A stretch of DNA of 64,000 nucleotides from Diogma glabrata. Its lineage: Eukaryota > Arthropoda > Insecta > Diptera > Cylindrotomidae. This document shows, piece by piece, positions 36,421-47,133 of the stretch (position 1 is its first letter; each line of letters begins with the position of its first letter). Below the pieces are notes generated by a model. The model had not been told where the DNA came from. It saw only the letters and a program-made list of their open reading frames with translations, and ran no database searches. The position numbers and the translations under genes were made by a program. The stretch is taken from positions 372,997,663 to 373,061,662 of the forward strand of contig OY856186.1 of the NCBI GenBank assembly GCA_963693315.1. Reading direction: 5' to 3'.

Positions 36421-36704
36421 GATAAATTTAATTCAAAAAATTTTAAAATCAACGTTCATAAATTCCTAAGGGAAACATAATTTAGAATCCCAATCCTGGT
36501 TGACATATGCTATTTTCTTATATTCAGAGACGTTAATTTATAATTCATTATTATTAACACTAAACATATGCTTGGTTTAAAAACAAAACTTCTTAATAAT
36601 TACAAATTTTATGAAAAACGACATTTAATCTGCAACAAAATGATATTTTTCAACTGTTCCTATCAGTTGCAAATATCTGAAACTAAATAGAACCATATTA
36701 CTTC

Positions 36705-38600
36705 GGTCTGAAAGACCTAAGTATTACATTCATGAGCTCAAAGTGAAATTTTTACCCCCACTTTTTTTGACATTTCTCGACGTTTTAGGACCTCCTGATT
36801 CTAAAAAAGCAAAAAAAAAAAAAATGTATGTCTGTCTGTCGGCCGGCCGGCCGCCGTCATTACCTACACTGCAGGGAAAACGGCTTGAGGGATTTCAAAA
36901 AATTTTTTTTCTAAAAATAGGTATTCACAAGATGCAGGTCCAAAAGGACGCTGTGTTTGATAACTGTACCGGAAGTTTGTCAAAAAAATCATTATGTGTG
37001 TCAAAAATAGCAAATTTTCATATTTTTGGCTTAAAAAACGTTCATTTTAAGTGATTACGAGTAGGAACATTAAACTTGGGGGAATCTTGATGGTCGGGAT
37101 TGGTATGTGAGATCAAAAACTAGATTATTGCATTATAAGTTTGTCAAAAAAATGTTGTCAAGTGTGTCAAAAGAAAAATTTTTATTTTTTTTTTTACCTA
37201 ATTTTTTGGAAAAAAAAATAAAATTAATTGTTTGTTGGAAATGAAATTTTATTATTATTATTGAGAATTATGGCATTATAAGTTTGTCAAAAAAATGTTG
37301 TCAAGTGTGTCAAAAGAAAGTTATTTATTTTTTTACCCAATTTTTTGGAAAAAAAAATTGTTTGTTTGAAATGAAACTACTTCGGTTTTATTATTATTAT
37401 TGAGAATTATGGCATTATAAGTTTGTCAAAAATATGTTGTCAAGTGTCAAAAGAAAGATTTTTATTTATTTTTTTACCCAATTTTTTGGAAAAAAAATTG
37501 TTTGTTTAAAATGAAACTACTTCGGTTTTATTATCATTATTGAGAATTACGGTATTATAAGTTTGTCAAAAAAATGTTGTCAAGTGTGTCAAAAGAAAGA
37601 TTTGCATTTATTTTTTTACCCAACTTTTTGGAAAAAATAAAATTGTTTGTTTGAATTGAAATTTTATTATTATTATTGAGAACTATGGCATTATAAGTTT
37701 GTCCAAAAAAATGTTGTCAAGTGTGTCAAAAGAGAGATTTTTATTTATTTTTTACCCAATTTTTTGGAAAAAATAAAATTGTTTGCTCGAAATGAAATTT
37801 TATTATTATTATTGAGAATTATGGCATTATAAGTTTGTCAAAAAAATGTTGTCAAGTGTGTCAAAAAATGTCAAATCATTTATTTTTTAGCCAATTTTTT
37901 GGAAAAAAAATGTAGCTGTTTTTATGACGTAAATGTAATTGAAAATGAAATTGAACATGGAAATTTTTGAATGTGTTATAGTTTTTGAAATATTTTTGGA
38001 ATTTTGAAAAAGTTTGCATTTTTGATTTTGTAATAATTTTTGCAATATTTTTAGAATTTCGGAAAAAGTTTTAATTTTTGATTTTGTAAGAATTTTTGGA
38101 ATATTTTTAGAATTTTGAAAAATTTTTAATTTTTGATTTTATTATAATTTTTGGAATTTTGAAAAAAGTTTTAATTTTTGATTTTGTAGGAATTTTTGCA
38201 ATATTTTTAGAATTTTGGAAAAGTTCGAATTTAAGAGTTTTTGGCATATTATCGGAATTTAGAAAAAGTTTAAATATTTGATTTCATTCTAATTTTTAGA
38301 ATATTTTTGGAATTTTGAAAAAGTTTGATTTTATTTAATTTAACAATATTTTTGGAATTTTGATTATAATTTTCCGGCAACGTATTGATGTTTCGTGTTA
38401 GTTTTGTAATAAATTTTTAAACAGATATAAAAAATACTTGTACTTTAACAAAGAGTTATGTTTGATATACATCGCTGCCCAAAACTAAAAACCATGTCCT
38501 CGTGAAAGTTTTTTGCCGAAAACTATATCAAAATCCTTTACCCAGACCGAAGTCTTGATATCTCAGAGCTGTGAGATTTCAGCCCCTCCATATTTTCATG
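36705..38600 (-). repeat. ACTTCGGTCTG repeat family, copy 3 (complete, inverted)
   Basis: Bounded by ACTTCGGTCTGAAAGACCTA at 36702 and CCAGACCGAAGTCTTGATAT near 38558, plus the TATGGAGGGG end at 38600. On the minus strand the order is: AGGGGCTGAAATCTCACAG, spacer, ~50-55-bp array (about 37960-38370), six ~140-bp units (about 37130-37960; each with GTTTGTCAAAAAAATGTTGT and a TTTTTTGGAAAAAA run), ATTACGAGTAGGAACATTAA, CCGGCCGGCCGCCG box, and the palindromic tip. A 103-codon frame at 36743-37054 (MKFLPPLFLTFLDVLGPPDS...) is partly conserved with copy 6, but it overlaps the repeat structure and is probably not a gene. Confidence 0.88.
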
Positions 38601-39127
38601 TCTAATTTAATGTTCAATTATATTTCATGCATCCAAATATCTACTTTTATGTTTTAAATGTTTCTGTTCAAAATTGTTTCCCATTTTAAGTTTATCAAAA
38701 AATTGGGTAGCAAAATGAATGAAAATCATTATTTTGACAATACAATAATCAAGCTCCTGGTATCACATGCAGATGCCGACCATCCAAATGTCTCCACACT
38801 AGCCATTAACTGTGAAAAAAGCGGTTTTAGGCAACAAATACGACACACTAAATTATTTTTTTGACACACTTTCGATACAGTTATCGAACACATCGTTCTT
38901 TCGGCTGTTACCGTTAATGAAACCTATTTTTAGAAACCGACAATTTAGAAATCGGTAAGCTGTTTTTTAGCTTTCGTTGGTTGTGACGGCCGGCTTGCCG
39001 GTTGGCGGACTGACTAGCATTTATTTTGCTTTTTTAGAATCTTTAGCGAGAAATGCCAAAAAAACGAAATTGAAATTTTCACTTTTAGTTCGAGATTGTA
39101 ATACTTAAGTCTTTCAGACCGAAGTTC
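38601..39127 (+). repeat. ACTTCGGTCTG repeat family, copy 4 (left-truncated)
   Basis: Starts inside the family at the ATGTCTAATTTAATGTTC segment, directly abutting copy 3 in opposite orientation. It continues through TCGATACAGTTATCGAACAC, GGCCGGCTTGCCGGTTGGCG and TTTTGCTTTTTTAGAATC, and ends TAAGTCTTTCAGACCGAAGT at 39127. More diverged than the other copies. Confidence 0.8.
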
Positions 39128-40786
39128 TAATAGGATATACTATAGAAAATCAACTTATTGTGATTTTTGAATACTACTGGTTTATCAAGCGGGGCATCAG
39201 TGATTAAATCAATAAAACACGTTTAAATAAATTTCTAATCTGTAAAATAAAAAAATTATATGGCTTGAATAAATTTATTACTAATATCTATTTCATTCCC
39301 CGGTCGATTAGTCTAAGCTTTTAATGTTTAAAAGAAACAATATCAAAATAGTTTAGAACACTTCAATACATTATCAGAAACTTTAGAACACTAGGTAGTA
39401 AATAAAATCGATAACATTTATGTAATCACATCTAGTAGGCTTTGTGATTTTGCTCAAATTTAAATATGAATTTTTTTTTAAATATCATAACCATAGCAAC
39501 AACTAAGTATAAATTATTGTTGTATTTTTTTTTCTAAATTGTAAATCCTTGTAAATCCGCGTTTGTACAATTGTACAATTGAACAATTGTACAATTGTAC
39601 AAACAACCTGTAGATGAGATATTGTATCTCGAAACATGTAGTAAAGTTAAGAAGAAAAAAATTGAAATTAAAATAAATTGGCATTTTAAATTAAAAATAA
39701 TTATTTTAAAAAAGTAAAAAGTTTTGTTTTATTTTTTTTTGTTTTGATTGAGCTTAAGGATTTACAATTTTTTTTTTTTAAAATACAAAAATAGTTTATA
39801 CTTATAATGGATCACTCAAGTCACTCCGATAATATCATTGATTTTATCATAGCAACAACCATACGAAAAAAAAATCAGCCTTCTTTGATTTTTTGCATTT
39901 GGTTGTTGCCATAGATATCTTGAATGTGTGCTACTATTCCTGGAGACCTTGTTCAAACTTGTGTGATGGCTACGTATTGGACATACATATTTACTACTTA
40001 AAAACAAATGAAGTCATTTTAATTACTAAAACCAGGGGTTATCATATACATGTTGGTATTTAATTATAAAATTACATGAAGTTACACGCCTTATTTCTTT
40101 ATTAAACATTTTTTGATAATATTATACAATATTACTGGCCTAGAACGGTTTATACAGTATTTTCAAATACGAAAACTGATAATTAGAAATATGTGTCCAA
40201 TAGGAAACTTATAGTGACCTGGGAGGGAGCGTTCTCCTTTTTAGGAGCGATCGAACTATTATAATATCGGAGATCTCGGTTATTTAATTTTAGAAAAATT
40301 GTACATCAATTGTACATCAATTAATTTTTTATAATCGTTAAAACCGTGAAATAAAAGCGTCTTGTAAAGTATCGCTAAAGGGCTAAATTTTTAAAACTGC
40401 ACTAGAACAGAAGCAAGTAAAACTAAAACTGTACTAAACGAATTTCCTATAATTTTCGAATAGCTATTCTTATTATTTATGAGGAAGCTTAACCGAAAGC
40501 AATGAGTATCTTTTTAAATTTTACTTCAGTAAACACATATCCCTCTACTTATTTATTTTAATATTTTAACGGATTTGATTTGTTTTAATTTAATAGTCTA
40601 ATTACTATTACCCAAATGGAAATTATCACTTTTATGTATCAGTACAACAACAGTTTTTATTTTAAACTTTGCAAATTGACCATGAATTTTTTATCACCAA
40701 AAACAATCAAACTCATATTAAACATGAAATTATATAACTTATCTGATACAATAAATAATTATAATTTTATGATTATATTCACTCAC
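39128..40786. other. Intron end next to exon 1, no gene
   Basis: AT-rich. Includes a 44-bp palindrome at 39561-39604 and a doubled TTGTACATCAA near 40303-40320. No exon or repeat family was recognised. Confidence 0.5.
39561..39604. other. Near-perfect 44-bp palindrome
   Basis: GTTTGTACAATTGTACAATTG (39561-39581, split here as two CAATTGTA-type units) and its exact inverse (39584-39604) around a 2-nt spacer. Built from the TACAATTG motif. Flanked by AATCCTTGTAAATCCGC and AACCTGTAGATGAGA. Could form a cruciform. No known site recognised. Confidence 0.8.
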
Positions 40787-40924
40787 ATCAGCTACTTTAT
40801 TCTTAACCAGCGGTGGGAATACTGCCCATCCCAATATTATTCCTAATAGAAAAATCACTAGCCCAATTATTCCAACAATTAGGGGCCAACTACACTTACA
40901 CATTTTTTTAAACCCTAATTTCAA
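40787..40924 (-). CDS. CD36-family receptor, exon 1 (N-terminal membrane anchor)
   Basis: 46 codons from ATG at 40924 to a consensus donor GAT/GTGAGT (GT at 40786-40785), phase 0. The protein starts MKLGFKKMCKCSWPLIVG, followed by a hydrophobic helix (about residues 13-35, IIGLVIFLLGIILGWAVF) and FPPLVKNKVAD. This is the short cytoplasmic tail with cysteines (often palmitoylated in the family), first transmembrane helix and FPxLV start of the ectodomain of CD36 proteins. A second ATG at 40903 (MCKC) could also be used. Both keep the helix. Reading continues to 40739 past the donor, but the splice is supported by exact continuity with exon 2 (KTAIIEGTD). Confidence 0.9.
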
Positions 40925-42925
40925 TTATTAAATCAAATTAAAGTTTATACTGGTCAAGAGTTGATCGAAAAATGATCAAAAATAATTTAAATTTAATTTT
41001 TCTTTTATTAATTCGAATAAAATCGAGAATCAAAATTCCCATTGAAAGATAAAATAAAAGTGTTTTGGATTTTATCAAAAGATATTGATTGAAGTTTCGA
41101 AAACTAAAATATTATTATTACACGAGTAATTGCTATAATAATTTTATGAAAATTGATTATATTTAATCTTTAATTGATATATTGATTTATGCATGTGTAC
41201 GAGTTTTACATCCAAATAACGATAGTTTTTGATATGCTTGATTAAGTACCTCTTATTGTGTAGTCAAATTATAAATAAAGCTTGATTAGCTCTGGATTAC
41301 GATTATGTTCGACACTATATCGTTTGCGGTTCTCAACTTCAAGTTGCTGATAGAGTTATAAAATTTAAACTCAAAACTGTATTATCAGTTATTTGATAAA
41401 TCAAACCTCTTCATCTTCAATTTTTTTTAATTCAATATATCAATACCAGTGAATACGTATAATCAACATTTCTATTACACATAAGGCAGGAGAAAACCTT
41501 CGGTTTTTGAATATTAATAAAGTGAACAGCCGTGTTTCGACTTTCGGTACCGGAAAACTAGTTGTAGGTCTAACTAATAAATATCGAGCCAACTAACCGA
41601 CATTTTAAGTCAACTACTCAAACATTAAAACGTGGTTTTCAATGAACGGCAAATTTAATATTAGTTCAGATGTTTGTGTTTATGAAGAGAGATCGAAAAA
41701 GTGATCAGGAATAATTTCTTTCATTCAAGACACAACAACATTCAAGATTTGATTTTTAAGGTGAAGAAAATCGGAAAGATAAATAATACTCCACATTCTG
41801 ATGACTCCAAAACTGTTGTGTTTGCTTTTTGGGGTGCCAACAATAAACAAAACTAGATCGAATTTACCATGTCCCCTTTGCAATTAGCATCTAACAAGTG
41901 GAGTTATATTTCGTGAATACATAGACGATCCTGCACCAATGAAAAGTTTTATAAGATTAAAGAAATTTGGTTTTCTATTTGGATTTCTATTCTAAACGAA
42001 GCTCGGATAAAACTGATTTAACGGATTAAACTTAGCTTGGAATGAACACTAGACCTGATAGTGAATCACTAACAGGAAGCAATCGGAGGAATGCGTGCCT
42101 AGCGAGGTTTATATTCCAGCAAGCTTCAGCCATGTGTGTCCGAGGAGTAATTTCCCCAGTTCAGTACAAATAATCAGATATGCACGCAAATGAAACTATG
42201 TGAACGGAATGAAATAAGCAAAGAGAAAGAACGGGGACTCTGACGACCTCAAGGCCTGCAAAACCCGAGATCATCACACACTCAACAATATAACTACACT
42301 GCAATTATTACATTAAAAAAATATTAGATAAATGTCATACTTACTCCACGGTTTGCCAGGACTCAACCCTTCAAAGTATCAAACTGTATTAAACTAACTA
42401 AAGGATACATCCAAGTATCACAATAACAATAATAAATTGCACCGCTGGTCCGTGTGATTTTTGCACAGAGACATTTAATTTTGGTTCTTCTCTACTACTC
42501 ATCATATTTTTCTTTTATTTGTTAAATTTTATAATTCATTTCAACACATCAGATACGTGACAGCTTTCAGACCACCTGGTGATTGATAAGGACATAAATA
42601 TGAACGATTCACCAATTGATCAATTCCGTTGCATAAAGCACTCAATCTTTAGTTAATGCCAGACTTGCTGACCAGATTTATGTAATGGAATTTACTTGAC
42701 ATTTACAAACAAGTTTAATTTATAAATTATAATTTGATGTTATCGTAGATCGTGAAATTGTTTACAACAACTCCCAATATTTTCAGTCTTTATCTGGTAA
42801 AGTTTTTTCCACATATAATATCCCAATATTTAGAAAGAGTCAAATTAATTTTTTTTTTAATGATCACTCAATTTATTTTAGTTTTCTTTAAGTTCAAACC
42901 CAGTCCATCTCACAATAAATATATC
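40925..42925. other. 5' flank of the CD36-family gene, intergenic
   Basis: About 2 kb upstream of exon 1 up to the copia insertion. AT-rich to 41450. 42040-42420 is GC-richer and loosely similar to parts of 21830-22830. No coding sequence, no confident promoter element. The promoter and any 5' untranslated exon of the receptor gene should lie here. Confidence 0.4.
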
Positions 42926-44274
42926 ACAAGTATTAATTATAATAAAACAAATGAGCAATTTCACGAAGATTCAACAACGTTTTGACTTGACCCCTTTTAA
43001 TTTTGATTATTTTTTGTTTATAGATAGTCTTTGATAAATAAAAAATACGAGTTCTCTTAGAATTTTTTTTTTCGACCAGGGGTCTTCACAGGGTGCCCCT
43101 CAATTTTTTGTTATTTTGTGATGTGAGTGCATTTTGACGAGCGATTGTAGAAAAACTACTCAATCGATTTTCATAAATGATATGTCGTTGAACAGGTATT
43201 AAAACAAAGTATTTAAAAATGTACACTGTTAATTTTTTGAAATAATTTTTAACGGTGTAACATAAGAAAAAAACGGTGTAATAGAAAAAAAGATGGCATA
43301 GCCTTTTTTTTTTTTTTTTTTAAACAAAATTGAAGCTTATTTTATATCTAACCACTTGTGAAAGTTTCGGAGATGCGTTATTTTTTGTTTTAGAGATAAA
43401 ATTCGTTGTGCATATGACTGTCGGGAATCAGTTTTTTTTGTTCTGAAGGAAAATTATAAAAATGGCGTTATAAACTAAGAGATTTTTTTTTTATCTTAAA
43501 TATCAAATATTTTATTATTAGATGAACTTTTTAAAATATTATAAAAATTATATATGTAGTACAGTAAATAAAATAAATGCAATTGTTAAAAATTATTTAC
43601 TTATTTTACATTCAAAAGTTTCTTTTGAGTTGGAAAACATTTTTGCATTTATTGTCTTAGTATCTACTGGTACAAAAGAATGAAATTTTTGAGTTCCACT
43701 TATAGTAATCGCATTTTTATATCGATTTTGTAATTTTCCTTTTGTTAATTGATATTCATTTTTATCGGCGTATCCAAAGTTCATGGTAGATTCCCATTTT
43801 AAAGCCCATTCGAAAAGTTTTTTTGGTGTATCAATAATATTATCTTCGCTCGCCATACTATAACGGTGTGCAGCACGCTTCAGTGTACCACCAATTCCAT
43901 CACAAAGTCCCTTTCCATGGCTGGTAGCATGAAAATGCCATTCAGCATCAACCTTAAAGTCTTTTTTATGGTGGCATAAGTTAATTAGGTTATGTTTATT
44001 TTTGTATTGAGAAGGTGCACCGTCAGTGTTATAAATTATTTTTGTAATATTAGAATTTATATGCGTTTTGATGAATTCAATAAGTTTTGTAATGAAAAGA
44101 TGGACTGTAGTACTGTTGTGATCGTTTATATCCGAAATGAGTATAAAACTTCGGTGCTGTATATATTCACTTGTGGCACTTTTAAAATAAATGACAAATG
44201 GATGAATAGTAGCTTGTGAATTATTATAATAATAGCCTTGAACCGCATTCTGAATTATGAAGCCGTAGTTTTCA

Positions 44275-45628
44275 AGTACACAATGGGGGTGTTCACAGAA
44301 AATGTTAAATACTACATACAAAAGCTACGTCAAACCCATTATCACATATAGCGGTGAAATTTTATCAACTTGTAATCAGAACAACATCAAAAAAGTCGAA
44401 CGAATTCAAAACGGAGCTTTACGATTGATATGTGGTGCAGTTAAAACAACACCAGTGACTGCTATGGAATTGTATACAAACAACCCCCCATTGAAACATG
44501 AATTTGAGAAAAAAGCAATAATTACATATCAAAAATTATCTTCAAATAAAGTCAATTGGGTATTTAATTCCAACAAAGTCAAAGAAAATCGAAGATTGAA
44601 AACACAAGTTGGTTTTATTCAAAACACACACAAAATTATGGAAAAATTGCCAATTTTACCTAATATTGAAGATAATTTACCACTGATAAATCCATTAACA
44701 TTCAAAGAAAATAATTTAAATTGTTATTTAAATATCGATTTTAAAAAATCAGATGTTTCAAATGAACAAATGAAACAGTGTTCACTCGATACAATTAATT
44801 CAAAATATCCAGAAACACATTGGTTACATGTATACACCGATGGTTTATCTGATGACGTTGACGTTGGTTGTGGAATTTGGTGTAAATTATTTGCTCATTA
44901 CCTACCACTTAATGAATATTGCACAAATTTCGATGCTGAATTGTATGCGATATACTTTTCATTAAAATTGTTACTGGATCGTATCAGTGATTTTCAAAAA
45001 TGTGTGATATTTGTTGACGCTAGATCTGCGATACAAGCAATTGCATCAAATGAATATATGAACGAAACAATTTTCAGCATCAAGACATTATTGAATTCAT
45101 TTGAAGATAATAATGTTACTATAGTAATGCAATGGATCCCGTCACACGTGGCCATTTTTGGAAATGATGCTGCCGATTATTTAGCCAAGAAGGGTTCAAA
45201 AATTTTACAAAAGCCGGCTTTAAAAATTTCACAACAAAATTGGAAATTGAACACCAAAAACCAATTGAATAACATCCGTAAAGATCTCACCATACATGAA
45301 ATAATTGGAAAGAAGTGGCAAAATATCGAGTCAATGGGTAAAAAATTCCTTAAATTACCACGAAGAGAGTCCGTTGCGAAATTTCGGCTAGTTACTGGAC
45401 ATGATTGTTTGGCGGAACATCTGTATCGTTTCAAAATTGCCGGAATCAACGCATGTTGTGTTTTGTGCAAAAATGTAAACAGCACAATGAATGAAATCCA
45501 TCTTCTTCAATGTCCGGAACTTAACAATGAAAATCAAAAGAAATCTAACATCGTCGATTTGTATTGGGAGGCAAGAAGAAAAATGAACTTAGTTTAATTT
45601 CTGCCATTTAATAAAAAAAAAAAAAAAA
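44275..45628 (+). mobile_element. 5'-truncated LINE inserted in the transposase gene
   Basis: Insertion of about 1.35 kb, opposite in orientation to its host gene, with a 17-A tail (45613-45629) and flanking direct repeats AGTTTTCA (44267-44274 and 45629-45636). Deleting it with one repeat restores the reading frame of the surrounding gene across the join (GDFSEN then YGFIIQN). It carries the C-terminal part of an ORF2 with an RNase H domain, so it belongs to an RNase-H-bearing LINE group (I/R1/LOA/Jockey-like), different from the other LINEs in the window. Confidence 0.93.
44302..45597 (+). CDS. LINE ORF2 C-terminus: RT thumb, RNase H, zinc knuckle
   Basis: 431 codons open from an internal ATG. 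The true frame enters from the truncation point at 44275. Residues 6-60 (YKSYVKPIITYSGEILST... and ERIQNGALRLICGA) are the end of the reverse transcriptase. Residues about 174-295 are an RNase H domain with all four acidic residues: D180 (HVYTDG), E213 (FDAELYAI), D239 (VDARSAIQ) and D289 (GNDAADYLAKKG). A CCHC-like knuckle (CCVLCKNVNSTMNEIHLLQC) follows near residue 386. The ORF has no stop or frameshift, fitting a young insertion, but the element lacks most of ORF2 and cannot act alone. Confidence 0.9.
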   Translation: MLNTTYKSYVKPIITYSGEILSTCNQNNIKKVERIQNGALRLICGAVKTTPVTAMELYTNNPPLKHEFEKKAIITYQKLSSNKVNWVFNSNKVKENRRLKTQVGFIQNTHKIMEKLPILPNIEDNLPLINPLTFKENNLNCYLNIDFKKSDVSNEQMKQCSLDTINSKYPETHWLHVYTDGLSDDVDVGCGIWCKLFAHYLPLNEYCTNFDAELYAIYFSLKLLLDRISDFQKCVIFVDARSAIQAIASNEYMNETIFSIKTLLNSFEDNNVTIVMQWIPSHVAIFGNDAADYLAKKGSKILQKPALKISQQNWKLNTKNQLNNIRKDLTIHEIIGKKWQNIESMGKKFLKLPRRESVAKFRLVTGHDCLAEHLYRFKIAGINACCVLCKNVNSTMNEIHLLQCPELNNENQKKSNIVDLYWEARRKMNLV

Positions 45629-46725
45629 AGTTTTCAGAAAAATCCCCTTGAACGAAGAACTCTCCTGCTTCTAAATTTTTTTTTTCCTCAATGAATGTAG
45701 ATTGCTGTTTTGCTATAAAGTTATGTGGTATCAAAATTGTAAACGGCATATTATTTATAACGGAATAATATTTGTAAACGGTAAATAAATTCGTACTTAA
45801 TAAAATGGGCAAATTACACAGAAAAATAGTTCACGGGACTAAACGTGTGTACGTTATAACCGTATAAGCCGAGGTACCTTATAAGAAGGATAATTTGTTC
45901 GTAAAGTTTTTATAGATGTAAGAAAAAAATTTGCTGTACTCTATAGACCAAGTGTACTTTATATATGGTGTACGCTAAAAGCGAGTTTTACTGTAATTTA
46001 TATTATTATATTTAAAAAAAATTCTACTTGAAGCCGTATTTTTCATTTATCAAAGGCTATCTATAAACTAAAAATAAACCAAATTAAAAAGGATCGAGTC
46101 AAAATGTCGCAAAATTTTGCTGAACTTGACTGAAATTGCTATTTAAAAAGTTCATTTAATAATAAAATATTTGATATTTAACATAAAAAAAATCTCTTAT
46201 TTTATAACGCCATTTTTATAATTTTCCTTCAGAACAAAAAAAACTGATTCCCGACAGTCATATGCACAACGAATTTTATCTCTAAAACAAAAAATAACGC
46301 ATCTCCGAAACTTTCACAAGTGGTTAGATATAAAATAAGCTTCAATTTTGTTTAAAAAAAAAAAAGGCTTTGCCATCTTTTTTTCTATTACACCGTTTTT
46401 TTCTTATGTTATACCGTTAAAAATTATTTCAAAAAATTAACAGTGTACATTTTTTAAAACTTTGTTTCAATACCTATTCAACGACATATCATTTATGAAA
46501 ATCGATTGAGTAGTTTTTTTACAATCGCTCGTCAAAATGCACTCACATCACAAATAACAAAAAATTGAGGGGCACCCTGTGAAGACCCCTGGTCGAAAAA
46601 AAAAATTCTAAGAGAACTTGTATTTTTTATTTATGAAAGACTATCCATAAATAAAAAATAATCAAAATTAAAAGGGGTCAAGTCAAAATTTCCCAAAAAT
46701 TTGCTGAACTTGCTCGAAATTGCTC

Positions 46726-46924
46726 AAATAGTTTTAATTGCAATGGAATGTTTTATTCCGTGTTGCTACTTTGTTACAGTAAAAAGTGAAGTGTCATCAT
46801 TATGATATTAATTATACAAAAACAAATAGAAGACACAGTCACATTCAAGTTGTACAAAATAGAAGACATAGTCATATTTTAGTTGTACAAGACTTTTTGT
46901 TAATGACAAATTAGTATACTATCA
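46726..46924 (-). repeat. Copia 3' LTR, main part
   Basis: Matches the 5' LTR (51456-51654) except T/C at 46739/51469. The remaining ~16-20 bp (TTAATTATAATAAAAC) lie beyond the DNA transposon at 42933-42948. It begins TGATAGTATAC on the minus strand, next to the polypurine tract AATTAAGGGGCGG (about 46925-46937). Confidence 0.93.
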
Positions 46925-47133
46925 CCGCCCCTTAATTTGATCCATTAACACAAATTAAATTAAAATATCATTAATAATTAAACGTTCATATTATGTTAAA
47001 AAGAAATAATTAATTCAAATACAAATTTTACGTTAGAAGCTTTCAAATAAAAAAATATTATTAAGCAAGATATTACTCTAAATTAAATTTTCAATAAAAA
47101 TAAAATTCATTTCCATCAAAAAGCAAATATTAA

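Larger units (their letters stand above)
43593..45812 (-). pseudogene. Transposase-like protein (GDFSEN / HGKGxCDGIGG family), split by a LINE
   Basis: On the minus strand, 45812-45637 encodes IPHNFIAKQQSTFIEEKKNL and EGDFSEN-type sequence (VQGDFSEN). After the 44275-45628 insertion the protein continues at about 44274 with YGFIIQNAVQGYYYNNSQ, ISDINDHNS, YNTDGAPSQYKNKHNLINLC, EWHFHATSHGKGLCDGIGG and TLKRAAHRYS, and stops at 43593. Conserved Asp residues (GDF, TDGA, CDG) spaced about 90 and 40 residues apart suggest an RNase-H-fold nuclease. This is inference. The N-terminal half of the usual protein is absent, so this copy was probably defective before the LINE landed. The same family is decayed at 2730-3675. 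Confidence 0.82.
42953..46725 (-). mobile_element. Long-TIR DNA transposon in the copia 3' LTR (element II)
   Basis: The ends GAGCAATTTC (42953) and GAAATTGCTC (to 46725) are flanked by the 4-bp duplication AAAT (42949-42952, 46726-46729). Removing the element and one AAAT recreates the exact LTR sequence seen intact at 51440-51465. Inverted arms of about 580 bp (42953-43540; 46145-46725) share a TTTTGACTTGACCCCTTTTA block and TTCGACCAGGGGTCTTCACA. A diverged extra copy of the terminal block lies just inside the right arm (46050-46140). It holds part of a transposase-like gene, interrupted by a LINE. A 4-bp target and long TIRs recall Sola-type elements. That assignment is inference. Confidence 0.92.
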
